DNA of 64,000 nucleotides from Caldilineaceae bacterium (GTDB taxonomy: Bacteria > Chloroflexota > Anaerolineae > Caldilineales > Caldilineaceae). The DNA is taken from assembly GCA_022827195.1 (NCBI GenBank), contig JAJDTL010000045.1, positions 1-64,000 of the forward strand. The letters are read 5' to 3'. Within the stretch, counting starts at the first letter, position 1; the number at the start of each line of letters is the position of its first letter. Shown in pieces: positions 17,169 to 25,495 of the stretch. A program made the translations under genes and the position numbers. Under the pieces are notes generated by a model. It was not told the DNA's origin. It searched no databases and saw nothing but the letters and a program-made list of their open reading frames with translations.

Positions 17169-17620
17169 TTCTCTACCCCTCCTTGGGTTGTGGTGTGGGA
17201 GCGATCAGTCGCAACCCACACTCTGATTTGGGAAATGCACGAAAACTACCTCGAGAATCGACGCGCCACACTTAACTGATCGTGGGCAAATGCTGCCGGT
17301 TTTGTCTGTCGCCGCAGGGCCTACTGTCCGCACGACCTCGTCAGGAACCCATTAGGCCTCTGGTTAAGGGGGGCACTGGTTCAGGGACACCTTCCTTTCA
17401 GATCGGCAGAGACTGTGACGATCAGGCTGTCCAAGTCTTGCCGCCGGCCAAGTCAACTGCCAGCAACCACAGAATGCAGGCCTGTCTCCCAATGCGGAGG
17501 CGCCCCGGTCAGGGATCTCAACCAGCCGTCGGGCCTTGGCAATGGAGGGAAGCAAATGCTGTCTGCCTGTCGCTCCCGTCAATGTGGACTCTAAGCCCTC
17601 TCGAATGCGCGTGCTAGAAC
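17169..17620. other. 452-bp spacer upstream of the binding-protein operon
   Basis: No coding frame is supported. It must hold the 3' end of the Gfo/Idh transcript or the start of the next one. A leader hairpin is seen at 17193-17221; I find no convincing -35/-10 pair and no T-tract terminator. Confidence 0.6.
17193..17221 (-). promoter_or_regulatory. Leader hairpin just upstream of the binding-protein ribosome site
   Basis: GTGTGGG (17193) pairs with CCCACAC (17215), and inside it GCGA pairs with TCGC around a TCAG loop. It ends about 25 bp before the start codon, close to the AAGGAGG site, so it could be an operator or affect translation. Confidence 0.5.
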
Positions 17621-18802
17621 TTAACCTTCGATGGGCATCGGCACGTAGTGCGGCGGAATAATCTCTTCCTGCAGCGGCAGCTCCACCCACGCACCGGTCT
17701 CCATCGACTTGTACACGGCGCACATGACCTCAATCGCCCTTGCGCCGTCCTCGCCGGATACGAGCGGCTCCTCATCATGAATGATGCAGTCCATAAAGTG
17801 GCGCGTCATATTGGTGTAGTTGCTCGGTTCGCGCGGGGGGTGCAGCGCGGTCCAGCGCTTCTGGACAGGCCGGTTGACGATATCCTCGACCCAGAACAGC
17901 TGAGGCCAGCGATGGTTGCGCAGAATCTCGGGCAGTTCTTCGATCGCGTAGTCGCGATTGGTGTAAACCGCCATCGGCACGCTCTGGAAGGGATTGGTGG
18001 CATCGGTTGTCGTGTAAATGGTGCCTTCAGTCCCGTACAACTCGGTCGCTTGCGATACTGCATGCGAGAAGCGATTGCAGCTCACGCAACCCTGCGCGCC
18101 GTTCTCATAGTCGAGCAGGAGCCAGACGGTGTCATCGCACAGCGTGTAATCGGCCGGCATCGCCAGCCTCTTGGCCACGCCGACGGCCCGCTTGACGGGC
18201 GACCCGATCAGCCAGGTCAGCAGGTCAATCGCGTGCGCGCCTGTGTCCGGCAAGGCCGCGCCGCCCGCCACATCTGCGCGCAGCCGGAAGTCGGTCTTGG
18301 CGACGTGGTTCTGATAGAGGTGCCAGTGTTCGTGCAGCGACGCGCGCGCCATCAGCACCTGGCCGATGACGTCGTCCTCGATCAGCTGCTTGGCCCACTG
18401 ATTCTGCGTCCAGAACCGCCGGTCGCAGCCCACCATCAACTTGACACCGGCCCCGCGGCAGGCCTCGACAATGTCCCAGGCCTCTCTGTTCGTGACCGCC
18501 AGCGGCTTCTCGACAACCACGTGCAGACCCGCCTGGGCCGCAGCGATTGCCTGGTTCCGGTGGTGGTTGTTCGGCGTGGCAATGATCACCGCCTCCAAGT
18601 CGCTGCGCTCCGCGTACATCGCCCGGTAGTCGGTGTACCACGCTTCGGCCCCGTACTTCTCAGCAGCGCCTGCCGCCGTGTCCGGGTTGATGTCGCAACA
18701 TGCGATCAGTCTCGCCTCCGGCGTCTTCGCAATCGACGCGAAGTGCGCGATCTCGGCGATGCTTCCGCAGCCTACAATGCCAAATCCAACTGTCTCCGTC
18801 AT
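17621..18802 (-). CDS. Gfo/Idh/MocA-family oxidoreductase
   Basis: 393 aa. GIVGCGSIAEIAHF (8-21) is the NAD(P) loop, VVEKPLAV holds the conserved Lys of the EKP motif, and DTGAHAIDLLTWL carries the catalytic-site Asp/His of the family. ATG 18802 overlaps the stop of the aldolase gene by four bases (ATGA), with a GGGGGAG ribosome site. The coupling to a DeoC-type aldolase suggests that a sugar is oxidised and cleaved by the same operon. Specific substrate unknown. Confidence 0.92.
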   Translation of the reverse strand: MTETVGFGIVGCGSIAEIAHFASIAKTPEARLIACCDINPDTAAGAAEKYGAEAWYTDYRAMYAERSDLEAVIIATPNNHHRNQAIAAAQAGLHVVVEKPLAVTNREAWDIVEACRGAGVKLMVGCDRRFWTQNQWAKQLIEDDVIGQVLMARASLHEHWHLYQNHVAKTDFRLRADVAGGAALPDTGAHAIDLLTWLIGSPVKRAVGVAKRLAMPADYTLCDDTVWLLLDYENGAQGCVSCNRFSHAVSQATELYGTEGTIYTTTDATNPFQSVPMAVYTNRDYAIEELPEILRNHRWPQLFWVEDIVNRPVQKRWTALHPPREPSNYTNMTRHFMDCIIHDEEPLVSGEDGARAIEVMCAVYKSMETGAWVELPLQEEIIPPHYVPMPIEG

Positions 18803-19512
18803 CTCTCCCCCACCTGCGCTACCTGGATTTCCACCTGCTCTCCGTACTTGGCCTCAAACTCGTTCAGAATCGTCTCCGCATCCTCGGGATTGGCGCCAAT
18901 CGTCGTTGCGCCCGCCCTGATCATGGCCATGCAGGTGTAAAGGTCCGTAATGTCGCCCGCAGCCTTGATGCCGATATCCACATTCTCCCGGATCAGCTGC
19001 ACGTCAACCAGACGCGCGCAGTAGGTGCCGTACCCGGTCGATGTCTTGACATAGTTGGCGCCTGCCTCCTTTACGAGCCGTGCAGCCTTCACAATTTCGG
19101 CCTTGGTCAGAAAGCAGGTCTCGATGATCACCTTTGTCGTGTTTCCCCCTACGGCCTCGACCACGCCGCGAATGTCATCCTCCACATAGGTATATTCGCC
19201 CGATTTGAAGCGCTGTACGTTCATCACCATGTCGAACTCAACTGCCCCTTCCTCCAGTGCCTGCCGGGCCTCCGCAATCTTCATCTCCGGGCTCGTCGCG
19301 CCAAAGGGGAAAGCGATTGGAATGCCCAGCCTCGTCCGGCTGCCGGCGATCGCGCGACCAACCAGCGACAGGTAGCTCAAATTCGCGTAGGCCACGCCCA
19401 GACCCAACGCCCTGGCGCTTCGGCACAGCTTCAGAACCTCCTCCTTGTTGGAGTAGGGCTCGAGGCGCCCGCATTCCATCATCCCTGCCAGTTTCTGTTT
19501 CGTTAGCAGCAT
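18799..19512 (-). CDS. deoC: Deoxyribose-phosphate-aldolase family protein
   Basis: 237 aa, the normal DeoC length. The class I aldolase residues are visible: Asp94 (EFDMVMN), the Schiff-base Lys156 (YVKTSTGYG) and Lys183 (GIKAAGD). The third conserved glycine of the usual GIKASGG motif is Asp here (AAGD), a small departure. DeoC cleaves 2-deoxyribose 5-phosphate to glyceraldehyde 3-phosphate and acetaldehyde. In this operon, between two sugar permeases and a Gfo/Idh enzyme, it may act on another aldol substrate; the gene symbol indicates family rather than proven activity. Confidence 0.88.
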   Translation of the reverse strand: MLLTKQKLAGMMECGRLEPYSNKEEVLKLCRSARALGLGVAYANLSYLSLVGRAIAGSRTRLGIPIAFPFGATSPEMKIAEARQALEEGAVEFDMVMNVQRFKSGEYTYVEDDIRGVVEAVGGNTTKVIIETCFLTKAEIVKAARLVKEAGANYVKTSTGYGTYCARLVDVQLIRENVDIGIKAAGDITDLYTCMAMIRAGATTIGANPEDAETILNEFEAKYGEQVEIQVAQVGER

Positions 19513-19569
19513 CGACCAATTCGTGTCCTTTGCTCGGTCCCCTTGATTCCTTATCCCAGCCCGTTCACC

Positions 19570-20454
19570 CTACTCGACCATCCCGAATGTGAGGCCGCGC
19601 ACCAGGTGCCGGTGCAATGTCGCCGCCAACAGCAGAACCGGCGCAGCGATGATCAGATTCATGGCGAAAAGCTCGCCCCACTCGACGCGGACCCGCGTCA
19701 CGTATGTAACCGCGTGGATTGGCAGCGTCGCCGTGTTGCGCCCAGTAAGGATGAGCGCCAGCATGTACTCATTCCACGCCACCATCGCCACCAGCAGCGC
19801 TGTCGCCGCCAGCCCCGGCATGACGACTGGCAAGAGTACCCGAACTACGGCCTGCAAACGGCTGCATCCGTCCACCATGGCCGACTCTTCCAGGTGCGGC
19901 GTACGCGCGAAGTAGCCGCGCATGATCCAGATAATCATGGGAATGCTGAACGAAAGATAGGTCAGCGACAGCCCGACATACGTATCATACAGCTTCATTC
20001 GATCGATGAGCACGAAGAAGGGCAGCGCCACGACCACGGGAGGAATCATGCGCAGCGAAATGATCCATCCCAACAGCTGCTGCCGGCCCTTCATACGCAG
20101 GCGCGCAAGCGAGTATGCCGCCGGCACACCCACCAGGAGCGAGACGCTGATCGAGAGGACCGTCACGATGATGCTGTTGCGTAAATTCAGCAGACCCTTC
20201 TTTGCGATCAAAACCCGCTCGAAATTGTCAGCAGTTGGCTGGAATAACCACACAGGCGGGCTGGCAATCTGGATCGGGCCTGGCTTGAACGCGGTAACGA
20301 ATCCGGCCAATATTGGGATCAGAACGAACACGCAAACAAGGATCACCACCAGATAGGCAACCGCTGTGCTCCAATGGCGCCGCACAAGCCGCCCGAACGT
20401 TCGCCGACTTCGCATGGGTCCTTGTACTCGCTTGACCTCAGCTCCCATTTTCAA
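19570..20454 (-). CDS. Carbohydrate ABC transporter permease (MalG type)
   Basis: 294 aa inner-membrane protein with EAA loop LEESAMVDGCSRLQAVVRVLLP and the C-terminal HRHLVRGLTFGMVE ending. Its ATG overlaps the stop of the MalF-type gene at 20451 by four bases. No binding-protein gene lies next to this pair; the nearest unpaired one is at 31156. DeoC follows 57 bp downstream. Confidence 0.92.
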   Translation of the reverse strand: MKMGAEVKRVQGPMRSRRTFGRLVRRHWSTAVAYLVVILVCVFVLIPILAGFVTAFKPGPIQIASPPVWLFQPTADNFERVLIAKKGLLNLRNSIIVTVLSISVSLLVGVPAAYSLARLRMKGRQQLLGWIISLRMIPPVVVALPFFVLIDRMKLYDTYVGLSLTYLSFSIPMIIWIMRGYFARTPHLEESAMVDGCSRLQAVVRVLLPVVMPGLAATALLVAMVAWNEYMLALILTGRNTATLPIHAVTYVTRVRVEWGELFAMNLIIAAPVLLLAATLHRHLVRGLTFGMVE

Positions 20455-21377
20455 TCAAGTTCCTTGTATAGGAATCGGAAATAGACCCCCAGTATGACGC
20501 CGGCGCCGAGCAGCATAATTTGGCCCGCGGCCGCGCCCCTGCCCATCTGGAAAAACTTGAAGCCGACACGATAGATGTAGAGACTCATCACCTCGGTCGA
20601 CAGCGCCGGCCCGCCCGCCGTCATTACGTTTATCAGGTCAAACGTGCGGAAGGCGTCGACCGTTCGCAGCACGAGGACCACCAGGATAACCGGCGTCAAC
20701 AGCGGCAAAGTGATGCGCCAGAACATCGCCCATGGCCCCGCCCCGTCGAGGTCGGCGGCCTCGTATGGCTCGCGTGGCAGCGTCGACACCCCTGCGTACA
20801 GGATCAGAAAGACCAGCGAGGTCCATTGCCAGATGTCGACGACGAGTATAGCCTCCATCGCCGAATCCGGACTGCCGAGCGGCGCCTGTTGCGGCAGCCC
20901 AAAAAGACCCAGAAAAGGATTGAGCAGCCCGAACAGTGGATTGTAAATCCAACGCCACGTCAAGCCCACCACCGGCGGCGCAATCGCCATCGGCGCAATC
21001 AGGATCAGGTGAAATATCGTGCGTCCCCAGTGGATCTTCTGCATCAGCAGCGCAAGACCAAGGCCGAAGACAAATGTCAGACTCACACTGACGGCAACGT
21101 AGAACAGCGTCTTGGAAATACTGTTGAGGAAGACGTCGTCCTTCAATACAAAAATGAAGTTATCGAGGCCGATGAACGGCGCCTCCTTCTGACCGAGGTT
21201 CATGTCCACAAATGAGAGGTAGATTCCGTAAATCATTGGGTAGATGATGACGGCCAGCAGCGTGAAGAGCGCCGGCGCAACCCACAGAAAGCCGGCATGC
21301 TCCCTGGCGAATCTCTGGTAACGGGCGCGCCAGGTCTGTCCCTCCCTGGCGACGGTCAGTTCCGGCTTACTTCCCAT
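20451..21377 (-). CDS. Carbohydrate ABC transporter permease (MalF type)
   Basis: 308 aa with EAA loop YEAADLDGAGPWAMFWRITLP and the DLINVMTAGGPALSTEVMS segment of MalF-type subunits. It starts 10 bp after the propeller glycosidase-like gene stops, so glycosidase and permease are co-transcribed. That link suggests import of a product of the propeller enzymes. Confidence 0.92.
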   Translation of the reverse strand: MGSKPELTVAREGQTWRARYQRFAREHAGFLWVAPALFTLLAVIIYPMIYGIYLSFVDMNLGQKEAPFIGLDNFIFVLKDDVFLNSISKTLFYVAVSVSLTFVFGLGLALLMQKIHWGRTIFHLILIAPMAIAPPVVGLTWRWIYNPLFGLLNPFLGLFGLPQQAPLGSPDSAMEAILVVDIWQWTSLVFLILYAGVSTLPREPYEAADLDGAGPWAMFWRITLPLLTPVILVVLVLRTVDAFRTFDLINVMTAGGPALSTEVMSLYIYRVGFKFFQMGRGAAAGQIMLLGAGVILGVYFRFLYKELD

Positions 21378-21387
21378 TTTGGTCGCC

Positions 21388-23139
21388 TTAGCTGCTGTCT
21401 TCCGCCGTCAAACTGTACAGTCTGGCCTGAATCATTCTGAACCGAATGTAGACCTTCTGGCCAACCAGATGGGCGAGGTCAGAGCCTCCACGCCATGTCA
21501 GCGGGGCCCGTTTGTGGTCGCCGACAATTGGATTGCTCTCCTCAAAGCTGTAACCCGGTAACACCTCTCCCATCGAGTCGAGCAACTCGGCCTGGATGCG
21601 GCCGCTCATCTCGGTCCTGGCGTTGATCAGAACGTGGGGGCCGTAGAGAATCAGCCCGGCGGTCACAAACTCTCCATGCGCTTCCGCCTCAAGTCCAACC
21701 AGCCGTTCCCCGTCCCATAGCGCCCAGCGCGAAAAGTGCTCCACCTCCACGGTCCTCGGCCACTTGTGCGCAACGTTGCTGCCGCCGTAAACAAGCCCCA
21801 TCTGGTCCCTTCCGAAGGGTACCAGCGCCGTCATTGGTATGATGAACCCGGCGCCCGGCTCAGCTGTCGGCCCCCATTCCCACGCCTCCTGCGAGATCAC
21901 CGGGCCGCCCGGCGGGAAGTTGAAGATCTCCCCGTCCAGGCTGACCGCTACGCTGATGTCGCTGCAATCATCGCCCCCGCGGCGGTACCGGGCGACAAAG
22001 CAAAGATGAACATCCTCGTGGCCGGGATAGAGGCTGTGGGCATTCGTGTAGAAGTCGGTCGAAATCGGGTCGCGCAGCTCAGGCACAAGCAGCGCCCGCG
22101 GAAAGGGCCATCTCGAAAAGTCCTTGGACACGGACTTCCCTATCGCCCGTCGCTGCGCCACGTGCCACAACCTGATGTAGGTTACGCAGGCCTCCCTCTC
22201 CACGTCGTAGTAGGCATTGTTCGACTCTGCCATGAACAACATGATCGGGTCGGGCAGAGTCCGCCAGCTCAGCCCGTCCGGCGAGACCGCGCCGAACAGC
22301 ACCTGCCCACCGGCATCCGGGAGCAGCTCAGGTGAATCGGGCAGTCCACCGGACGCCAGCGCCTCGAACTGGGCTGCAAACGCCTCGCCCTGCGAATAAG
22401 CGACCTCGGGCGGAATGCCTGTCATCAGGGACATCGGGTCGACCTGCTGGCCAGTCGCTTTGGCAAACTCCATCTGCCGCCGCGGAGACATCCGGCCGGT
22501 AAACATCACCTTGTACCGCGAGTCCGCCTCGGCCGACGGGTCCACAAATACTGAGCCGCCGCCGTACCCGATCTCGGGTTCGTTCATCGAACCGTAAACG
22601 ATATTCGACGGCGCACCGTCCAAGCGAACATGCTCCATCTGGGGCAGGCGCCAGTCGACGCCGTTGTCAGATTCGGCGTAGCGCAGCACATTGCCCAGGT
22701 GCCCCAGGTCGAACCCCCGTCGCGAAGACGTTTCCTTCGTTGCCGCCGAAACGAATCCCTCAGGCTCTGTCGTGGGATACCATAGCCGGTAGGTGCCGCC
22801 GTCGTGGAGCATCGTGCCGCCTACCAGCTGCGTCTCCATCCCTTCCAGACTGATCTGCGGCCCTTTCCGCGCCGGCTCAGTTGCGAACGATACCCCAAAT
22901 GGCACGCGAAATTCGCGGCCGACGACGTCCTCCCTCGCCAATTTGCGCTCGCCGTAAAACTCGAGCCCTGCATGAAGAGGGTGGGCTTCCCCCGACCCGC
23001 TGTCTTCCCAGATTATCATTCCGGGAAACACGAGTCCCAGGTCCAGAAACAGGAGCGGCTTCTCGTCCAGGTCGTAGACGAGCTCAACGCTCTTTATGTC
23101 CTTGTATCGGCAGTAGACGTTGCGCGCACCCTGGTACAC
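21388..23139 (-). CDS. Beta-propeller glycosidase-like protein, paralog 1
   Basis: 583 aa, no signal peptide. Repeated bladed motifs (LRYAESDNGVDWRLP, GGGSVFVDPSAEADSRYKVMFTGR, GAVSPDGLSWRTL, AHSLYPGHEDVHLCF, ISVAVSLDGEIF) are those of five-bladed propellers related to GH32/GH43/GH68. It shares this plan with the genes at 23176 and 25496 and has an insert around 200-240 that the others lack or have changed. Start GTG 23139. The C-terminal quarter forms a beta-sandwich. It probably acts on or binds a saccharide in the cytoplasm; the catalytic acids cannot be assigned with certainty. Confidence 0.75.
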   Translation of the reverse strand: MYQGARNVYCRYKDIKSVELVYDLDEKPLLFLDLGLVFPGMIIWEDSGSGEAHPLHAGLEFYGERKLAREDVVGREFRVPFGVSFATEPARKGPQISLEGMETQLVGGTMLHDGGTYRLWYPTTEPEGFVSAATKETSSRRGFDLGHLGNVLRYAESDNGVDWRLPQMEHVRLDGAPSNIVYGSMNEPEIGYGGGSVFVDPSAEADSRYKVMFTGRMSPRRQMEFAKATGQQVDPMSLMTGIPPEVAYSQGEAFAAQFEALASGGLPDSPELLPDAGGQVLFGAVSPDGLSWRTLPDPIMLFMAESNNAYYDVEREACVTYIRLWHVAQRRAIGKSVSKDFSRWPFPRALLVPELRDPISTDFYTNAHSLYPGHEDVHLCFVARYRRGGDDCSDISVAVSLDGEIFNFPPGGPVISQEAWEWGPTAEPGAGFIIPMTALVPFGRDQMGLVYGGSNVAHKWPRTVEVEHFSRWALWDGERLVGLEAEAHGEFVTAGLILYGPHVLINARTEMSGRIQAELLDSMGEVLPGYSFEESNPIVGDHKRAPLTWRGGSDLAHLVGQKVYIRFRMIQARLYSLTAEDSS

Positions 23140-23175
23140 GGTTCCACCCTATTCCTTGTCAGATGGGCACAATCT

Positions 23176-24681
23176 TCATACCCACTCAAAGCCGAACAAC
23201 TCCGCCGACCGTAGCTTGAAATGCAATGTCACAGGCTCGCCATCCGCGCTGCCTATGTCGCTGTTGCCTCCCCAATAGACGGGCGCCGACAGGCTGTCCC
23301 CCGTGAAGGCAGCGCAATCGCTTACCGAACGGCCGGCGACCTCCTCCCTCTGCGAATAGAGGTCGCGTAGGTGGAATCCGCCTTCCGCCCGCCCCGACCT
23401 GATAACACCCACGCGTACCTCGCCTCCACCCCGCGTGCGGGCGTTCAGACGGAGCGATCGGCCCGCCGGAACCGTGGCAAATGTGAAAAACTCACCCTCC
23501 TCGTCAGCAACCACCGCGCTCAAGCGTCCCTTCTGCCACCAGACCCATCCCACGCGATGCGATTCTAGCACATTGTCCCAGCGCGGATACTTGTGCGGGA
23601 ACGGCGTCCCGTGATAGGGGACCGCGATGCGATCGCTTCCAAACGGCACCAGGTCCCGGCCCGCCGCAATAAACTCGCTGTCCCAGGCTCCAATCGCCCC
23701 GGGAGAAATGACCGGGCCTCCTGGCACTTGGAACCAGACGATGCCATCGCTCGAAGAGTACATGCGGACCTCAGATGCCTGCGTGAAGCGATCGTAGAGC
23801 ATCGGGAACATGAGATGATACTGCGGCGCCCCTGGGTACACCGACCTGGCGTTCAGATAGATGTCGGTCGTCGGCGGCCACGACAGCTCCGGCCAGACCA
23901 TCGGCTCAATCCCGCCCCACTCGCGAAAGTTCCCCGACTCCGCACGCCCTATCCAGCGGCGCTCCTGCCAGTACATGCGCGTGTACAGGACGTAGCGTTC
24001 CAGCCATTCGTCCCAGTAAACCGTCGTGTCGGTGTCGCTCTGGTGGACCATCAGCGGTTCGGACAGCATCTTCCAGTCGAGACCATCGGGCGAAACAGCG
24101 GCATAGAGACATTGCAGGTTGTACTCGGTCATGCGCGGCTCGTGGTAACGAGGGTGCAGCTCCTGGTACGCCGCCCACAGGGCCGCCCTCTCACTTTCCG
24201 GCGGGCGCGCGCAGAATACCATCTTGTACCGTTCCTCAGCCGGCCCGTGCGGGTCAACCAGGAAGGTCGGCCCGTCGTACCCGACAAGTCCGGGATTCTC
24301 CAGCGGCGAGTCGGCCACAATCCGCCAGTCGAAACCGTCATCCGACTCCGCATAGCGTACCGTGACCGACGAGGGCACAGTGTAGTAAAAGTCGCGTGCG
24401 TCCGCGCCGGGCGGAACTTCCCAAACGACGTTCCACGAGCGGTACATCCCGCCTTCGTAGATGACTCTGCCCGGCGGCGGCTGCTCCAGCGGCCCGGTCT
24501 TGGTCGCCGGCTGGGCCGCGAGCCGGATGCCGCGCGGTTGAAACCCGAGAGCGGCATGTGACTCCGTTTGCGGCAGCGGCGGACGCACAACCGGCAGCAG
24601 CTCTCCCTCCGGCGAGAACCATTCGAGGTCGCCGCAGCGGATGTGCCGCAAATCAGTGAAGAGTACTGTTTTTTCTGACAC
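23176..24681 (-). CDS. Beta-propeller glycosidase-like protein, paralog 2
   Basis: 501 aa from GTG 24681, which lies six bases after AAGGAG; an in-frame ATG at 24687 touches that site and a longer frame reaches 24777 without support. Shares with its paralogs VTVRYAESDDGFDWRI, DPHGPAEERYKMVF, AAVSPDGLDWKML and a C-terminal PVYWGGNSDIGSADGEPVTLHFKLRSAELFGF segment. The same fold and order suggest a common enzymatic or binding role on saccharides. 36 bp separate it from paralog 1. No signal peptide. Confidence 0.75.
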   Translation of the reverse strand: MSEKTVLFTDLRHIRCGDLEWFSPEGELLPVVRPPLPQTESHAALGFQPRGIRLAAQPATKTGPLEQPPPGRVIYEGGMYRSWNVVWEVPPGADARDFYYTVPSSVTVRYAESDDGFDWRIVADSPLENPGLVGYDGPTFLVDPHGPAEERYKMVFCARPPESERAALWAAYQELHPRYHEPRMTEYNLQCLYAAVSPDGLDWKMLSEPLMVHQSDTDTTVYWDEWLERYVLYTRMYWQERRWIGRAESGNFREWGGIEPMVWPELSWPPTTDIYLNARSVYPGAPQYHLMFPMLYDRFTQASEVRMYSSSDGIVWFQVPGGPVISPGAIGAWDSEFIAAGRDLVPFGSDRIAVPYHGTPFPHKYPRWDNVLESHRVGWVWWQKGRLSAVVADEEGEFFTFATVPAGRSLRLNARTRGGGEVRVGVIRSGRAEGGFHLRDLYSQREEVAGRSVSDCAAFTGDSLSAPVYWGGNSDIGSADGEPVTLHFKLRSAELFGFEWV

Positions 24682-25495
24682 TGTCATCTCCTTGATGACC
24701 TCACGAACTGCTCTTGACCTTGCCCTGCCTGACAACTTCCACTGCCCACAAAGCAATCGAAGCCACTGATCAGCCAATCCTCGATGAAATCGAGAGTTTC
24801 GGCCTTCTCACCCCGTCAGACGTGTCCTGGAACTTCGGGCTTTCTGCCTCACCGATTGCATGTGTGAACCTGACATAGCGGTTGTCTGTCGCATGTGTCC
24901 AACGGGGCCAAAGTCCTCTCGAATTAACGCCAAAGGTCGACTTTTGTCGACCAGAGTCGACCAAAGTCGGTCAATGTCGACCGAAATTTTCTTTCTTCGT
25001 ACGGACGGTCCGCTGCCAGGAGCGGCGGAAATGGACGCGATCCATGCCGGCTCCTTCGGTTGGACCGGCATGAAGATGACAGCGCAGCACGGTTTCCGGG
25101 ATTCTGCCTCTCTTGATAAAAAAGGGGGCCGCACTGGCTGGGCAGTTTTTGCATGCCATTGGGGTCGAAGCATTGTCGGAGCGCTTTTGCGCTGTATTGC
25201 GCCCTTTATCGCCATCTTTCGTCAGTTCTCGTCTTGGGCCGGTCATTTATTCGTTTTCAGTTTTTCGTCGGCCGTCGCTTTGGCCGGTTGTTCGTGCTTA
25301 TGTCAGAGTAGCACACCTGAAAGCCGTTTGCTCGGGGGTCTTTGCTGTCTTGGTCATTCTTCGTCGTTCGAAATTCCCTTTTGTGCGATTCCCTTGTCAA
25401 TTCACGGCTAACCAAGAGAGGGACAGGGCGGATTCATGGCCGGTCCGACGGCGCGGCTGTTTGGCAGAACCTCTAAGTTTCAATGAGGAAGCAGT
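24682..25495. other. Long spacer between two propeller genes
   Basis: Richer in T and A than the genes around it. A frame of 183 codons on the plus strand from 24860 has poor codon usage and no domain; its beginning (MCEPDIA) is part of composite element B. The stretch 25100-25490 is T-rich on the plus strand and holds no gene that I can support. It separates a co-oriented paralog pair and may carry the promoter of 24681. Confidence 0.6.
24791..24990 (-). repeat. Degenerate composite intergenic element, copy B
   Basis: Reverse-complement partner of 4032-4233. On the plus strand: GAAACTC landmark (inverted) at 24794-24800, TGTCCTGG at 24823-24830, the 17-mer TGAACCTGACATAGCGG at 24865-24881, CCTCTCG at 24915-24921 (33 bp further) and a 10-bp array with GTCGA at 24936, 24946, 24956, 24966 (GTCGG) and 24976. 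Each landmark keeps its order and nearly its spacing relative to copy A. The array differs from A in base content but keeps the 10-bp period. Confidence 0.55.

Noticed and set aside
24860-25411. A 183-codon plus-strand frame in the spacer between propeller genes
   Set aside because: Codon use is unlike the neighbours, there is no ribosome site and no domain; only its first 40 codons resemble the frame of the composite element at 4032.
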